Shown here in pieces: positions 34,081 to 41,314 of a DNA stretch of 64,000 bases. A program made the translations under genes and the position numbers. Below the pieces are notes generated by a model. It saw nothing but the letters and a program-made list of their open reading frames with translations, was not told the DNA's origin and made no database searches. The stretch's first letter is position 1. Every line of letters starts with the position of its first letter. Source of the stretch: Bdellovibrionales bacterium (GTDB lineage: Bacteria > Bdellovibrionota > UBA1018); assembly GCA_016786465.1 (NCBI GenBank), contig JAEUWC010000026.1:148866-212865 (forward strand), in the 5' to 3' direction.

Positions 34081-34253
34081 TTTTTCCTCCGTGCTGAAAA
34101 AAAGAAGACGGCGAGCTCACCGGGAGCCGTGAGGCCCCCGGCTTCCTGAGCATGCGGCAGCATGAATTCAGGGCGCTCGCCGTCCTGCGCGGAACTGGTG
34201 AATGGGGAACAAACACCAGCTCGCGCAAATGCGTGGTTGTGGGGAGAGATCAT
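34077..34253 (-). CDS. Short gene containing an attenuator-like hairpin
   Basis: A 58-residue frame that fits exactly between its neighbours with ATGA overlaps at both ends: its ATG (34253) overlaps the stop of the DnaC-like gene, and its stop (34077-34079) overlaps the ATG of the zinc-knuckle gene. AAGGAGGG lies upstream. The protein, starting MISPHNHAFARAG and ending FFFSARRKK, resembles nothing I know. The DNA of its second half forms a terminator-like hairpin, so it may be a leader for controlled read-through instead of a functional protein. Confidence 0.5.
   Translation of the reverse strand: MISPHNHAFARAGVCSPFTSSAQDGERPEFMLPHAQEAGGLTAPGELAVFFFSARRKK
34097..34184 (-). terminator. Terminator/attenuator hairpin inside a short gene
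   Basis: On the minus strand, GACGGCGAGC (34175-34184, complement) pairs with GCTCGCCGTC (34107-34116, complement), a perfect 10-bp stem with a 58-base top that contains its own smaller hairpin (GGGAGCCG with CGGCTTCC), followed directly by TTCTTTTTTT at 34106-34097. This is the layout of an intrinsic terminator, and it lies just before the zinc-knuckle gene. Confidence 0.6.
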
Positions 34254-35119
34254 GTGCCCTCCTTTTTCGGGGGCATTCCAGCTCGGGCAGAAATCATTCG
34301 GAACCTGGCCATGATTTCCTCGTTCCGATGATCTTTGCCTTTCATCGTGAGAGGGATGCATTGACCGACGATTCGAGAAACGATGCGCTCATGCAGCCGT
34401 TCCTTGAGTTCGTCCATCGTCAAGTTTGTCGTGACGAGTGTTGGAAAGCGTTGGCTCAGCCGATAGTCGAAAACACGATAGAAAACTTCGCGGCTCCATT
34501 CGGTAATGTGCTCCGTGCCCAGATCGTCGAGGATCACGGGAGCCGAAGTGCGCACTCGATCCGGAAGGTCGAAGTCTCCACGCTTGATCTCAGCCAGTAG
34601 TTCCGTGACCGGATAGTAAGCCGGAAGCGGAGCCTGCGTGCTGCGAGCAAGAATCTGGTGTGCGACAGCTTGAGCGAATGCGAGCACGAGATGGCTTTTT
34701 CCGCAGCCAGCCGGCCCCATGAGAAGAAATCCAAAGTCGTCGTTCGTCCGCCAGCTTTGAAGCAGGCGCACGACACGCTCGTTTTCGGGAATCACTTTGA
34801 ACGTCTGGAAGGTTTTTCTGTCGAGATCCCGTGGAAAGTTCGGGCGCTGCTTCCAGTGTTCAAGGCGATCGTGCCGCTGTTTTTGAATTTCCTCGGCCTT
34901 GCGCCGGCGTTCCTCGTCCACGCGAATCCGAGCGACCGCGGCGGCGCACTCAGGGTGTTCGTCGTAGTCGTAGCAAAGCACGACGGCAAACGCGGCGGGC
35001 ACGAGACTGCCGGGACGATAATTCGATTCCCAGCCGGGCTTGAGCCGTGGTGTGCGCGGTTTATTGCACGCTTCGCAGAGTTGTTCAGGAGCAACGGGGG
35101 GATTGATTGGAGCGCTCAT
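34250..35119 (-). CDS. DnaC-like helicase loader (AAA+)
   Basis: A 289-residue AAA+ ATPase that loads replicative helicase. Seen: N-terminal cysteine cluster CEACNK with a further Cys near residues 49 and 58, a basic helical linker, Walker A GPAGCGKS (135-142), Walker B ILDDLG, sensor-1 LVTTN and the arginine-rich C-terminus typical of DnaC/IstB. No transposase next to it, so a phage replication role is favoured. It overlaps the replication initiator gene by 4 bases. Confidence 0.85.
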   Translation of the reverse strand: MSAPINPPVAPEQLCEACNKPRTPRLKPGWESNYRPGSLVPAAFAVVLCYDYDEHPECAAAVARIRVDEERRRKAEEIQKQRHDRLEHWKQRPNFPRDLDRKTFQTFKVIPENERVVRLLQSWRTNDDFGFLLMGPAGCGKSHLVLAFAQAVAHQILARSTQAPLPAYYPVTELLAEIKRGDFDLPDRVRTSAPVILDDLGTEHITEWSREVFYRVFDYRLSQRFPTLVTTNLTMDELKERLHERIVSRIVGQCIPLTMKGKDHRNEEIMARFRMISARAGMPPKKEGT

Positions 35120-36090
35120 TGCTGCACCTCCGACATCATGGCTGCCATTTCGGCATCCAGGCTTTCAGTTCGTTCGTGGGCAGTTTTCGAGCGTCCTGCG
35201 ATTCCGTTCGGTTTCGGCGTGCCCCAATCGTATTTGCCTTCGAGAATCTTGGCGTGGTTATCGGGCCGGGTCAGGAACTCGATGTCGGCTTTCCAGCCAC
35301 GGTTGTTCGTGCCCAGGCAAAACGGCGTGGCGTTGATTTTCTCGATGACCGAAGTCCAGTAGGCGCGATCGGGCCGCTCCTCCCAGCGCTTCTCGCACGA
35401 AGTTCGGCGTGCGCTGTTGTTGGCCATCTCCCGAACTTTTGGCAGGCGCTCATCCGCAAGCTCGTTCCAAAGCGCGGCGAGTTCCGGCAGATTGGATTCT
35501 TTCGGCGGCTTGGATTTCTTCGGAGGTGGAGGGTCCGCATCCTCGCTGGGCTGCGTTAAAGTTTTTTCTCCCAAACCCTCTTTTTCAAAATCTTGATCCT
35601 GATCTTTTTCTTTATCTTGATCCTTGTCTTTGTCTTTAAGGGTATCGGAACCCTTAGCAAACCCTTCGGTAAGGGTTACGGAACCCTTTGGATCAGTCGG
35701 GGTTTCAGGAACGAGAGATTGTTTTTCTTGGGATAGGGTTAAAGTTACAGGGTCGATGCCGTGCTTGCGCAGGGTCTTGATGGCAGCAATGTGCGGTTTG
35801 CAGTCTTCCGACAGGGTGCCGTATTGAAATTCGATGAAGCCAGGAAGGAAAATCTTATCCTTGGCGATTCGGACGACGCGATCCCCGAAGGCTTCCTGGA
35901 CCTCTGCCCAGGTAATTTCGTCGCCGATTTGAAATGACGCGAGTCCGTAGTCCTCGCTCCAGATGCCCGCGAGATCACAGTTGTCTCGCAGGTACTCCCA
36001 CATGCATTTGTTTTTTGGCTTTAGAAGTCTAAACCACTGTTTGCCCCATTTTTCCGAATCCGTCATGCGCTTGGCCATGTTTCTCCCCAT
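35116..36090 (-). CDS. Phage replication initiator (O/DnaD-like)
   Basis: A 324-residue protein. The N-terminal 120 residues resemble the winged-helix part of phage replisome organisers (WFRLLKPKNKCMWEYLRDNC, GIWSEDYGLASF); residues about 150-190 are a highly charged Asp/Lys/Gln linker; the C-terminus has WKADIEFLTRPDNHAKILEGKY, a typical ending of these proteins. Coupled to the DnaC-like gene. ATG 36078 with GGGGAG four bases upstream is an alternative to 36090. Probable iterons lie directly upstream. Confidence 0.72.
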   Translation of the reverse strand: MGRNMAKRMTDSEKWGKQWFRLLKPKNKCMWEYLRDNCDLAGIWSEDYGLASFQIGDEITWAEVQEAFGDRVVRIAKDKIFLPGFIEFQYGTLSEDCKPHIAAIKTLRKHGIDPVTLTLSQEKQSLVPETPTDPKGSVTLTEGFAKGSDTLKDKDKDQDKEKDQDQDFEKEGLGEKTLTQPSEDADPPPPKKSKPPKESNLPELAALWNELADERLPKVREMANNSARRTSCEKRWEERPDRAYWTSVIEKINATPFCLGTNNRGWKADIEFLTRPDNHAKILEGKYDWGTPKPNGIAGRSKTAHERTESLDAEMAAMMSEVQQ

Positions 36091-36116
36091 TTTTCCCGCA
36101 AGATTCGGAATTGCGG

Positions 36117-36237
36117 GTTAGAGAGAGTTCCGCTAGGCTGGTCTGGTTAGAGACTCCGCCAGGGTAGAACTCTGTCTTTTCAATAGGTTTCAGGCTGACA
36201 TTGGCAAGCAGGCAGTTAGAAACTCTTCCAGGTGGGT
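36117..36237. repeat. Iteron-like repeats upstream of the replication gene
   Basis: Three imperfect direct repeats begin with GTTAGA(G/A)A: 36117-36141 (GTTAGAGAGAGTTCC...), 36146-36167 (GTTAGAGACTCCGCCAGGG) and 36215-36237 (GTTAGAAACTCTTCCAGGTGG); a partial copy GGTAGAACTCTGTC lies near 36164-36177. They sit in the 450-base gene-free stretch in front of the replication initiator, where phage origins or operators usually are. Confidence 0.5.
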
Positions 36238-36258
36238 CCACCATTTTACCCAACAGGA

Positions 36259-36282
36259 GAACGCCCCCATCCGGGGGCGTTC
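36259..36282. terminator. Strong GC hairpin near the right phage edge
   Basis: GAACGCCCCC (36259-36268) and GGGGGCGTTC (36273-36282) form a perfect 10-bp stem with a 4-base loop. Only an AT-rich stretch (ATAAATAA) follows on the plus side, so termination is uncertain. It may separate the phage from the flank, or be a displaced host terminator. Confidence 0.5.
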
Positions 36283-36376
36283 ATAAATAAGCGAAATCAA
36301 TAAAAACCCGAGGACGAAAGTAGTTAGTCTGGTTCGATGTGCGTTTCTGGAAGTTACCCGATGTTTCGGGAGTTAT

Positions 36377-36403
36377 GCACACACCCCGCACACTTTTGCA
36401 CAC
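36377..36403. repeat. Phased GCACAC triplet
   Basis: GCACAC occurs at 36377-36382, 36388-36393 and 36398-36403, that is every 10-11 bases on one DNA face, just after a small CCCGA-TGTT-TCGGG hairpin (36357-36370). The complement GTGTGC resembles the half-sites of the palindromes further downstream. Possibly a protein-binding array in the leader of the regulator gene at 36541. Confidence 0.4.
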
Positions 36404-36428
36404 AGTTTGGACCCATGATGGGTCGACG

Positions 36429-36528
36429 CTACAGATGTAGCGGAGTCTATGTGTGTAGATCGTTCACCAAGTCAGTTTTCAAGAACTTAACGAATCCACG
36501 TCTATGTGAGTTGCAACTACACACATAG
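36429..36528. promoter_or_regulatory. Palindromic operators before the XRE gene at 36541
   Basis: CTACA-GA-TGTAG at 36429-36440 is a palindrome. CTATGTGTGTAG at 36447-36458 has its exact reverse complement, CTACACACATAG, at 36517-36528, and the latter overlaps a longer imperfect palindrome beginning CTATGTGAGTTG at 36502. The last site ends 12 bases before the ATG, covering the ribosome-binding region, a layout expected for autoregulation. Confidence 0.6.
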
Positions 36529-36540
36529 AAAGGACCGTTT

Positions 36541-36888
36541 ATGTCTAAAAGAAGTAATGAAAGAAGAATCACACAGGGTGCTCGCACACTGAAGTTTCTG
36601 CGACAGCAAGCCAAATTGAGTTTTAGAGCGGCTGCGAGGGTGTCTGGTATGGGTGACGGAATGATCAATCACCTAGAGCATGGGCGCGCGCAAATCCATC
36701 AAAAGCACTTAGATCAGCTTTTGAAAGCTTATGGCACCACACAGCAGACTTACGAAATGTTTGTGTCTGGGGCTGTGACCCTTCCTCAAGATCTACGAAC
36801 TGATTGTATTGAAATCATTCGTGGGATGAGCCCTGAACAACTCAAGACGGTTCATCCGGTTTTGGCGTCGCTTGCGGTGAGAAAGTGA
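36541..36888 (+). CDS. XRE-family regulator
   Basis: A 115-residue protein with an N-terminal helix-turn-helix (RTLKFLRQQAKLSFRAAARV, then SGMGDGMINHLEHGRAQI) and a helical C-terminal part probably for dimerisation. AAAGGA lies seven bases before the ATG. It reads away from the phage and is not one of the two internal phage regulators; composition is closer to the right-hand flank. Palindromes upstream suggest autoregulation. It may control the element that carries the defence and conjugation genes. Confidence 0.8.
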   Translation: MSKRSNERRITQGARTLKFLRQQAKLSFRAAARVSGMGDGMINHLEHGRAQIHQKHLDQLLKAYGTTQQTYEMFVSGAVTLPQDLRTDCIEIIRGMSPEQLKTVHPVLASLAVRK

Positions 36889-36890
36889 GG

Positions 36891-37067
36891 ATGATTATGC
36901 TTAAAACCTTCATCAAGTTTTTAATGCTAACCTCGCTACTTCAAATTGGGATGGATATCGCGAGTCCTAAATGTAGGCGTGATCAAAAGAAGTGTTCGGC
37001 CATTAATTTTAGTTCGAGTGTGCGGCCGATTTCAATTTTCCCCGAGGAAGCGAGGCGATTTCGATAA
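36891..37067 (+). CDS. Possible small exported peptide
   Basis: A frame of up to 58 residues starting two bases after the stop of the XRE gene (an ATG at 36897 gives 56). It begins with a hydrophobic stretch (LKTFIKFLMLTSLLQIGMDI) and contains two cysteines and a basic tail. GTGAGG precedes it. Coupling to the regulator favours a real gene, but there is no family evidence. Confidence 0.35.
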   Translation: MIMLKTFIKFLMLTSLLQIGMDIASPKCRRDQKKCSAINFSSSVRPISIFPEEARRFR

Positions 37068-37086
37068 GGTTCTAAAACCAGAATTC

Positions 37087-38280
37087 TTACTTTAAGTCGT
37101 CGGTAAATCGCCAGTCATAACCATATGCCTTTTTGCGGTTCCCGTAGCCAGTTGTGCATGGCTTACGAAGGCAGACGCTACTTATCGAGGAGGCACAATT
37201 CGTATTCTTAGCAATACCTGTTTCAACCAACCATCGCGCAGCCTCATGGATGCTTGAGAATTCTTTTAATACCTTACCAGTATTTAAATCAATCATTGAA
37301 ACGGCCTTGCTAGTTTTTGCAGCCGCAGCCTTCGCTCTTTTTTTTGCATTTGAGTGAGCAAGTTCTGGATTATTGTCTTTAAATTTTTTTAAAGATAATT
37401 TGCGCTTTTCGTTCGCCTTCGGACTTGTTCGAGACTTGATCAACTTTTCCTGCCATATTTTATATTCATCAGGGTTTTGTTCTGCGTATCTTTTTAAGCT
37501 AGCCTGACGTTTTTCCTGAACTTCTGACGACTTAATCTTTTCGCGACTCTTTCTTCTGGCTTCTGCATATTCTTCAGGATTATTATTTTTCCAATTGATT
37601 ATTCGTACTTGCGACATTTTTCGATATTTATCATCGCTCATTACTTCCTTAATTTTTTGTGAACGCGCACGAAGAGCCGGGGTATCTCCTGATGAGAAAG
37701 CTTCTTTAGCTGCTGTAAGCATAGCTTTAAATTGCTCAGGGTGTTTCTTCATGTATTCACGCTTTTTTTCACTTGTTTCAGCTATTGTAGGACGTTTACT
37801 AGTTCCACCGCCACCAGCAACAAGATTAAGGCATTTGTCATCAGACAATAGGCTAACAGTAACTATGGATGCTTCTAGTTTTTCCGTTTCCTCTGCCGTT
37901 TCACAAACCGCGATAAAATACCGAACAAACTCATCCTTGTGCTTGTTGAACTTACTTTTGAATTTTAAGCCTGATCCCTGATAGCGTTTCAGTTCGGACC
38001 ACTTAGGACGATTTGCCTTCCCGATATAATACTCACCAGTGCCCCAATTGAGCTGAATGTAAAGTACTCGGTAATAGCCATCTTTCAAATTGCGTTTACG
38101 AACTAATTCACTTGGCGACAGAACGTCAAACCAGCGGTCTTGAATTAAAACTCGCTCTTTATTAAAACCAAATCTGGCAGATGTACGTCTTGAATCGTAG
38201 GAATCGGTTCGATCAAATGATAAATCAAATGGATTATATTCCTGCCAGATACTGATGTTGTCGTTAATTTTGATTATCAT
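37087..38280 (-). CDS. GIY-YIG endonuclease with DNA-binding modules
   Basis: A 397-residue homing-type nuclease. Seen: a variant GIY-YIG core near residues 70-120 (YRVLYIQLNWGTGEYYIGKA, then WSELKRYQGSG, and a C-terminal SKFNKHKDEFVRYFI strand with Glu in EKLEASIV), a long Lys/Arg-rich helical linker with repeated KRY/KKF segments (NUMOD-type DNA-binding), and an IENR1-like end KVLKEFSSIHEAARWL. Such nucleases usually sit in introns or as free-standing mobile genes. Here it follows the SIR2-HerA operon by 100 bases. AT-rich, suggesting transfer. Confidence 0.75.
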   Translation of the reverse strand: MIIKINDNISIWQEYNPFDLSFDRTDSYDSRRTSARFGFNKERVLIQDRWFDVLSPSELVRKRNLKDGYYRVLYIQLNWGTGEYYIGKANRPKWSELKRYQGSGLKFKSKFNKHKDEFVRYFIAVCETAEETEKLEASIVTVSLLSDDKCLNLVAGGGGTSKRPTIAETSEKKREYMKKHPEQFKAMLTAAKEAFSSGDTPALRARSQKIKEVMSDDKYRKMSQVRIINWKNNNPEEYAEARRKSREKIKSSEVQEKRQASLKRYAEQNPDEYKIWQEKLIKSRTSPKANEKRKLSLKKFKDNNPELAHSNAKKRAKAAAAKTSKAVSMIDLNTGKVLKEFSSIHEAARWLVETGIAKNTNCASSISSVCLRKPCTTGYGNRKKAYGYDWRFTDDLK

Positions 38281-38381
38281 TGCAAACTTATCACTTCATA
38301 TCTGTTGAAACAGCTACTTCTCATGATTTTTGTCTTATTTAAAAGATTTGGAAGTGGTCTCATTCAGGCAACCCTTAACCC

Positions 38382-40268
38382 TCAAAGTAAATCTTCTAAA
38401 CTTTGCTTTGGCACCAAATCCTTAAATCGCCTTGTGTGGCTTTTTGGTTTAGCTGCGTGAGCAAGCTCATTAACATTGATCTTCAAAGGCATTTGGCTAG
38501 CCACTCCGCTAAAAATACAAGTTCCCGTTGGCAATGTTGGAATGGACTCTTCAGTGATTTTGTCAATGTACGAAACGGCACTTGAAATGGTCTCCAAGTC
38601 CCTTTGATTGATAAGCCTATGAATAAAGTAATTGTGAGCTTGGGAAGTGATCGTTGGGGAAATATCGTTTGGCCTTTGGCTGGAAATCGTAACGAACACT
38701 CCAAACTTACGGCCTTCTTTAATGATTTCTTCAAATGTCTCTAGGCGGTAATCCTTCCATGCCTCTTCCTCGCGGAAGGATTCCCTTGAAAGAATGTTGT
38801 GAGCCTCGTCAATGATGATAGACAACGATTTTCCATCAGCATCTAGTTTTTGTTCCGCGTAGACTCGTTTAGCGAGCAGTAGCGGAACTGTCTTTTTCAT
38901 CTCAAGATTCACGTCGTTGAGATTGACTACAACAAAGTTTTTCTCCCAAAACATTCCACCATTCGTGTCAAATATTTTTTCAATGTCGTCTCGCTTGCTT
39001 TTGAGCTTATTGATTGCTGGTGAAATATGTTCGTTCTGTGCGCGATTGGTGAGCAAATCGTTAATCAACTGAACATAGAGGAAATCAATCACATAGGATA
39101 AAATGTTATTTTTAAATGTGATGTTTGCAATATTTCCGTAAATTAACGTATTTGGAATTAAATTCTGATTGTTTTCAAATGGGCTGTTTAGACCAGCACT
39201 TTTACTAAAAAAATAGCTTAGCTTATTATTCCATTCAATGTCGTTCGCTATGTCCACAAAAACACTATTTTGATTTCTACTTTGTGGAATTATCTCTCTG
39301 AAATAGTCCATGAGTAGTGAAGCTAGCTGCTTATCTGTAACTTGTAAGGCTCTAGTTACTTGGTCACGAAGTATTCTTTGAAGGCAATCAAGTGGATTAG
39401 TGTCTTTTTTAACCTCGTCAATGAGACGAAGCGTTCTTTTAAGAAAAGGCTTCTGAGTTTTTTCGGTCGCGTCAGAAAGTGTCGCAAGAATTTCTAAATT
39501 CAATAGGCTATCTTGATCCAGTGGAATTTTATCGCCACTCCTTGACCTAGTTGAAAGGTTATAAACTTTTTTGTGATCAGTGATGCATGACGGATCAATA
39601 TACTCACCATTGAAATCTAAAAGTAAAAACTTCGAGTTCTCCCTAAATGCTTCGGCATTGTGATTCTTAAGAACGGTACAAAGTTCTTGGTACAAAGAAG
39701 CTAGTGTATTTGATTTGCCGCTTCCAGTGTTCCCAAAAACCGCAATATGGCTATTGAACAGGCCATCAATAGGGAAATTGACATCAAAACCGTCTGCATC
39801 ACTTGTCGCAATGGTGATAGCTAAATCATCTTTGTGTTTTAAAAGATTATGAATTTGGTGGAGCTTTTCTTTTGTCAGAATAAATGCTTCGTTGCCAATA
39901 AGCGGAAGTTCTTTTGTTCCACCGAAAAAATGACCGCTTCTAGTAAGGTAGCCAGACAACGAGATACTTAGGATTCTTTTGTTTTTATTAGTGTGGTCGT
40001 AGTTTGAATAACGGCGACTAGGAACATAATCTTCATCAATTTTTTCACCGTCCACCTTGCCAATAATTGAAAGAAAACCTTTTCTAATTTCAATATAACT
40101 ATTGACGGAAATATTTTTTAAAATATCTCCATCAAAGAATATATCAGAAAGGTTTTTGTTCTTATCAACTTGAATAAAAACCTTCCGTCCATCAACTTCG
40201 CAAACTTCACCAATTCTAAGGACAGAATCGGCGACGAGTGAATTATAGATCTTCATCTTCGTCTTCAC
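38382..40268 (-). CDS. herA: HerA-type ATPase of a SIR2-HerA defence system
   Basis: A 628-residue hexameric FtsK/HerA-type ATPase. Seen: an N-terminal HAS-barrel-like beta domain (residues 1-110), Walker A GNTGSGKS (179-186), the domain DUF87 core, Walker B IIIDEAHN near 487 and the motif SSQRPNDIS with the arginine that completes the neighbouring site. In known SIR2-HerA pairs the ATPase assembles with SIR2 into a ring that responds to phage DNA and triggers NAD+ loss. It overlaps the SIR2 gene by 26 bases. Visibly AT-rich. Confidence 0.9.
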   Translation of the reverse strand: MKTKMKIYNSLVADSVLRIGEVCEVDGRKVFIQVDKNKNLSDIFFDGDILKNISVNSYIEIRKGFLSIIGKVDGEKIDEDYVPSRRYSNYDHTNKNKRILSISLSGYLTRSGHFFGGTKELPLIGNEAFILTKEKLHQIHNLLKHKDDLAITIATSDADGFDVNFPIDGLFNSHIAVFGNTGSGKSNTLASLYQELCTVLKNHNAEAFRENSKFLLLDFNGEYIDPSCITDHKKVYNLSTRSRSGDKIPLDQDSLLNLEILATLSDATEKTQKPFLKRTLRLIDEVKKDTNPLDCLQRILRDQVTRALQVTDKQLASLLMDYFREIIPQSRNQNSVFVDIANDIEWNNKLSYFFSKSAGLNSPFENNQNLIPNTLIYGNIANITFKNNILSYVIDFLYVQLINDLLTNRAQNEHISPAINKLKSKRDDIEKIFDTNGGMFWEKNFVVVNLNDVNLEMKKTVPLLLAKRVYAEQKLDADGKSLSIIIDEAHNILSRESFREEEAWKDYRLETFEEIIKEGRKFGVFVTISSQRPNDISPTITSQAHNYFIHRLINQRDLETISSAVSYIDKITEESIPTLPTGTCIFSGVASQMPLKINVNELAHAAKPKSHTRRFKDLVPKQSLEDLL

Positions 40269-41313
40269 TTTCTTCCTCCGGAGGATTCAGAGTCTCCTCC
40301 AGTACGTTGATGAAGGCTGCGTAATCAATCTTTGCTCCATTGCCTTCGGCGGAGTAAATATCAACATTTGAATAGCCATTAAAAAGTTTGGTTAGAGATT
40401 TCTCAGCCGAATTGTCGTAGGCGAAAACTACAAGTCTTAGAGTTGGATTCTTTAAGGCCCTAATTGTTATGTCTCTAATGTGCTCGTCTTGAAACGAAAA
40501 ACCGAAGGCCACTAACAAAGTGTTCTCTTTATCAAGCTCATTGGCATAGATGCGAAGTAGGTCGTAATAGGTACGATCCATTATCGTTTCTCTGAACTTG
40601 TCCTTACGGGGAAGAACTACTGCGAATTGTTCATTAAACTCTTGCTTCTGTTCTGCGGTTGTCGCATTGGCTTTAGGAAAGTTCGAGATGGGATTAAATA
40701 AAATTTTATCTTCTTCCGTTCCGAAAATATCCTCCACTTTCTTCCACGAAAGCGAGCCATGAATTTTAATGAAGTTTATTGTTGGAACCTCAACTTTGTA
40801 GTTGTAGAGGTTGCCCTTGTTGTAAGTGGCATTAAAAAAACTCCGTGACGAAAATTCATACTCGGTCCTAATGTTTGGGGTTCTGACAAATCCGTCACTA
40901 AAAATAATAGCGGGGTAAAACTCAGAGGCTTTTTCCAAAAACAGGTCGTAGTTGGTTGTAAAGATATTGGCCTGTTTGGGAATTAGACTACTTTTTCGCT
41001 CAATGAGGATGCTTTCAACTTTGCCAATAAAGTCTTGATAGTTTTTCGTTGTGGCTTTGGTGTTGTCATTTTCGGCGCCCGTGAATGGAGCTTTAACACC
41101 TTTAATGAGGTCGTAGATTTTCCCTTCTGCCTCATTAATTTCGCCTTCCTCTAGGGCTGTCTGGATTTCACTTTCAACATTTCCAGCAACCGCAATTGCG
41201 GGATATGAAGCCCCAGAGCCGAGAATGAAGTTGATGTTTCCCGATTGAAGCAGGCGCGAAAGCGCCTCTCTGAAATGTTTTTTATCTTCGTCAGTCTTAA
41301 CTACCTTTGCCAT
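40243..41313 (-). CDS. sir2: SIR2-family NADase of the defence system
   Basis: A 356-residue protein with a SIR2 catalytic domain: ILGSGAS (31-36) in the NAD-binding loop, TTNYD with Asn121 and Asp123, and KIHGS with the catalytic His185, followed by LLVAFGFSFQDEHI. In the SIR2-HerA family this domain degrades NAD+ on infection, causing abortive defence. The C-terminus ends in an acidic tail (EESEDEDED). It begins one base after the stop of the HNH-like gene and overlaps herA. Confidence 0.9.
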   Translation of the reverse strand: MAKVVKTDEDKKHFREALSRLLQSGNINFILGSGASYPAIAVAGNVESEIQTALEEGEINEAEGKIYDLIKGVKAPFTGAENDNTKATTKNYQDFIGKVESILIERKSSLIPKQANIFTTNYDLFLEKASEFYPAIIFSDGFVRTPNIRTEYEFSSRSFFNATYNKGNLYNYKVEVPTINFIKIHGSLSWKKVEDIFGTEEDKILFNPISNFPKANATTAEQKQEFNEQFAVVLPRKDKFRETIMDRTYYDLLRIYANELDKENTLLVAFGFSFQDEHIRDITIRALKNPTLRLVVFAYDNSAEKSLTKLFNGYSNVDIYSAEGNGAKIDYAAFINVLEETLNPPEEESEDEDEDL

Positions 41314-41314
41314 A

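Larger units (their letters stand above)
5480..36300 (-). mobile_element. Podovirus-like (pro)phage, about 31 kb
   Basis: A continuous block of more than 40 phage-type genes: replication initiator and DnaC-like loader, XRE repressors, terminase, portal, scaffold, capsid, endolysin, tail stabilisation and fibre proteins, and internal virion proteins. No tape measure, sheath or major tail-tube gene was seen, which fits a short-tailed virion. Nearly all genes run on the minus strand with stop/start overlaps, and the region is visibly GC-richer than both flanks. The left edge abuts a lipoprotein gene; the right edge is set somewhere in the non-coding 36100-36300. I saw no integrase, polymerase or attachment repeats, so whether it is an active prophage is open. 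Confidence 0.85.

Noticed and set aside
34250..35119. IstB transposition helper instead of DnaC-like loader
   Set aside because: The fold is shared, but there is no IstA-type transposase or terminal repeat and the partner gene is a phage replication initiator.
5440..36300. Flanking attachment-site repeats for the phage
   Set aside because: Visual comparison of 5440-5490 with 36100-36300 gave only very short matches such as TAGTCT that are expected by chance.
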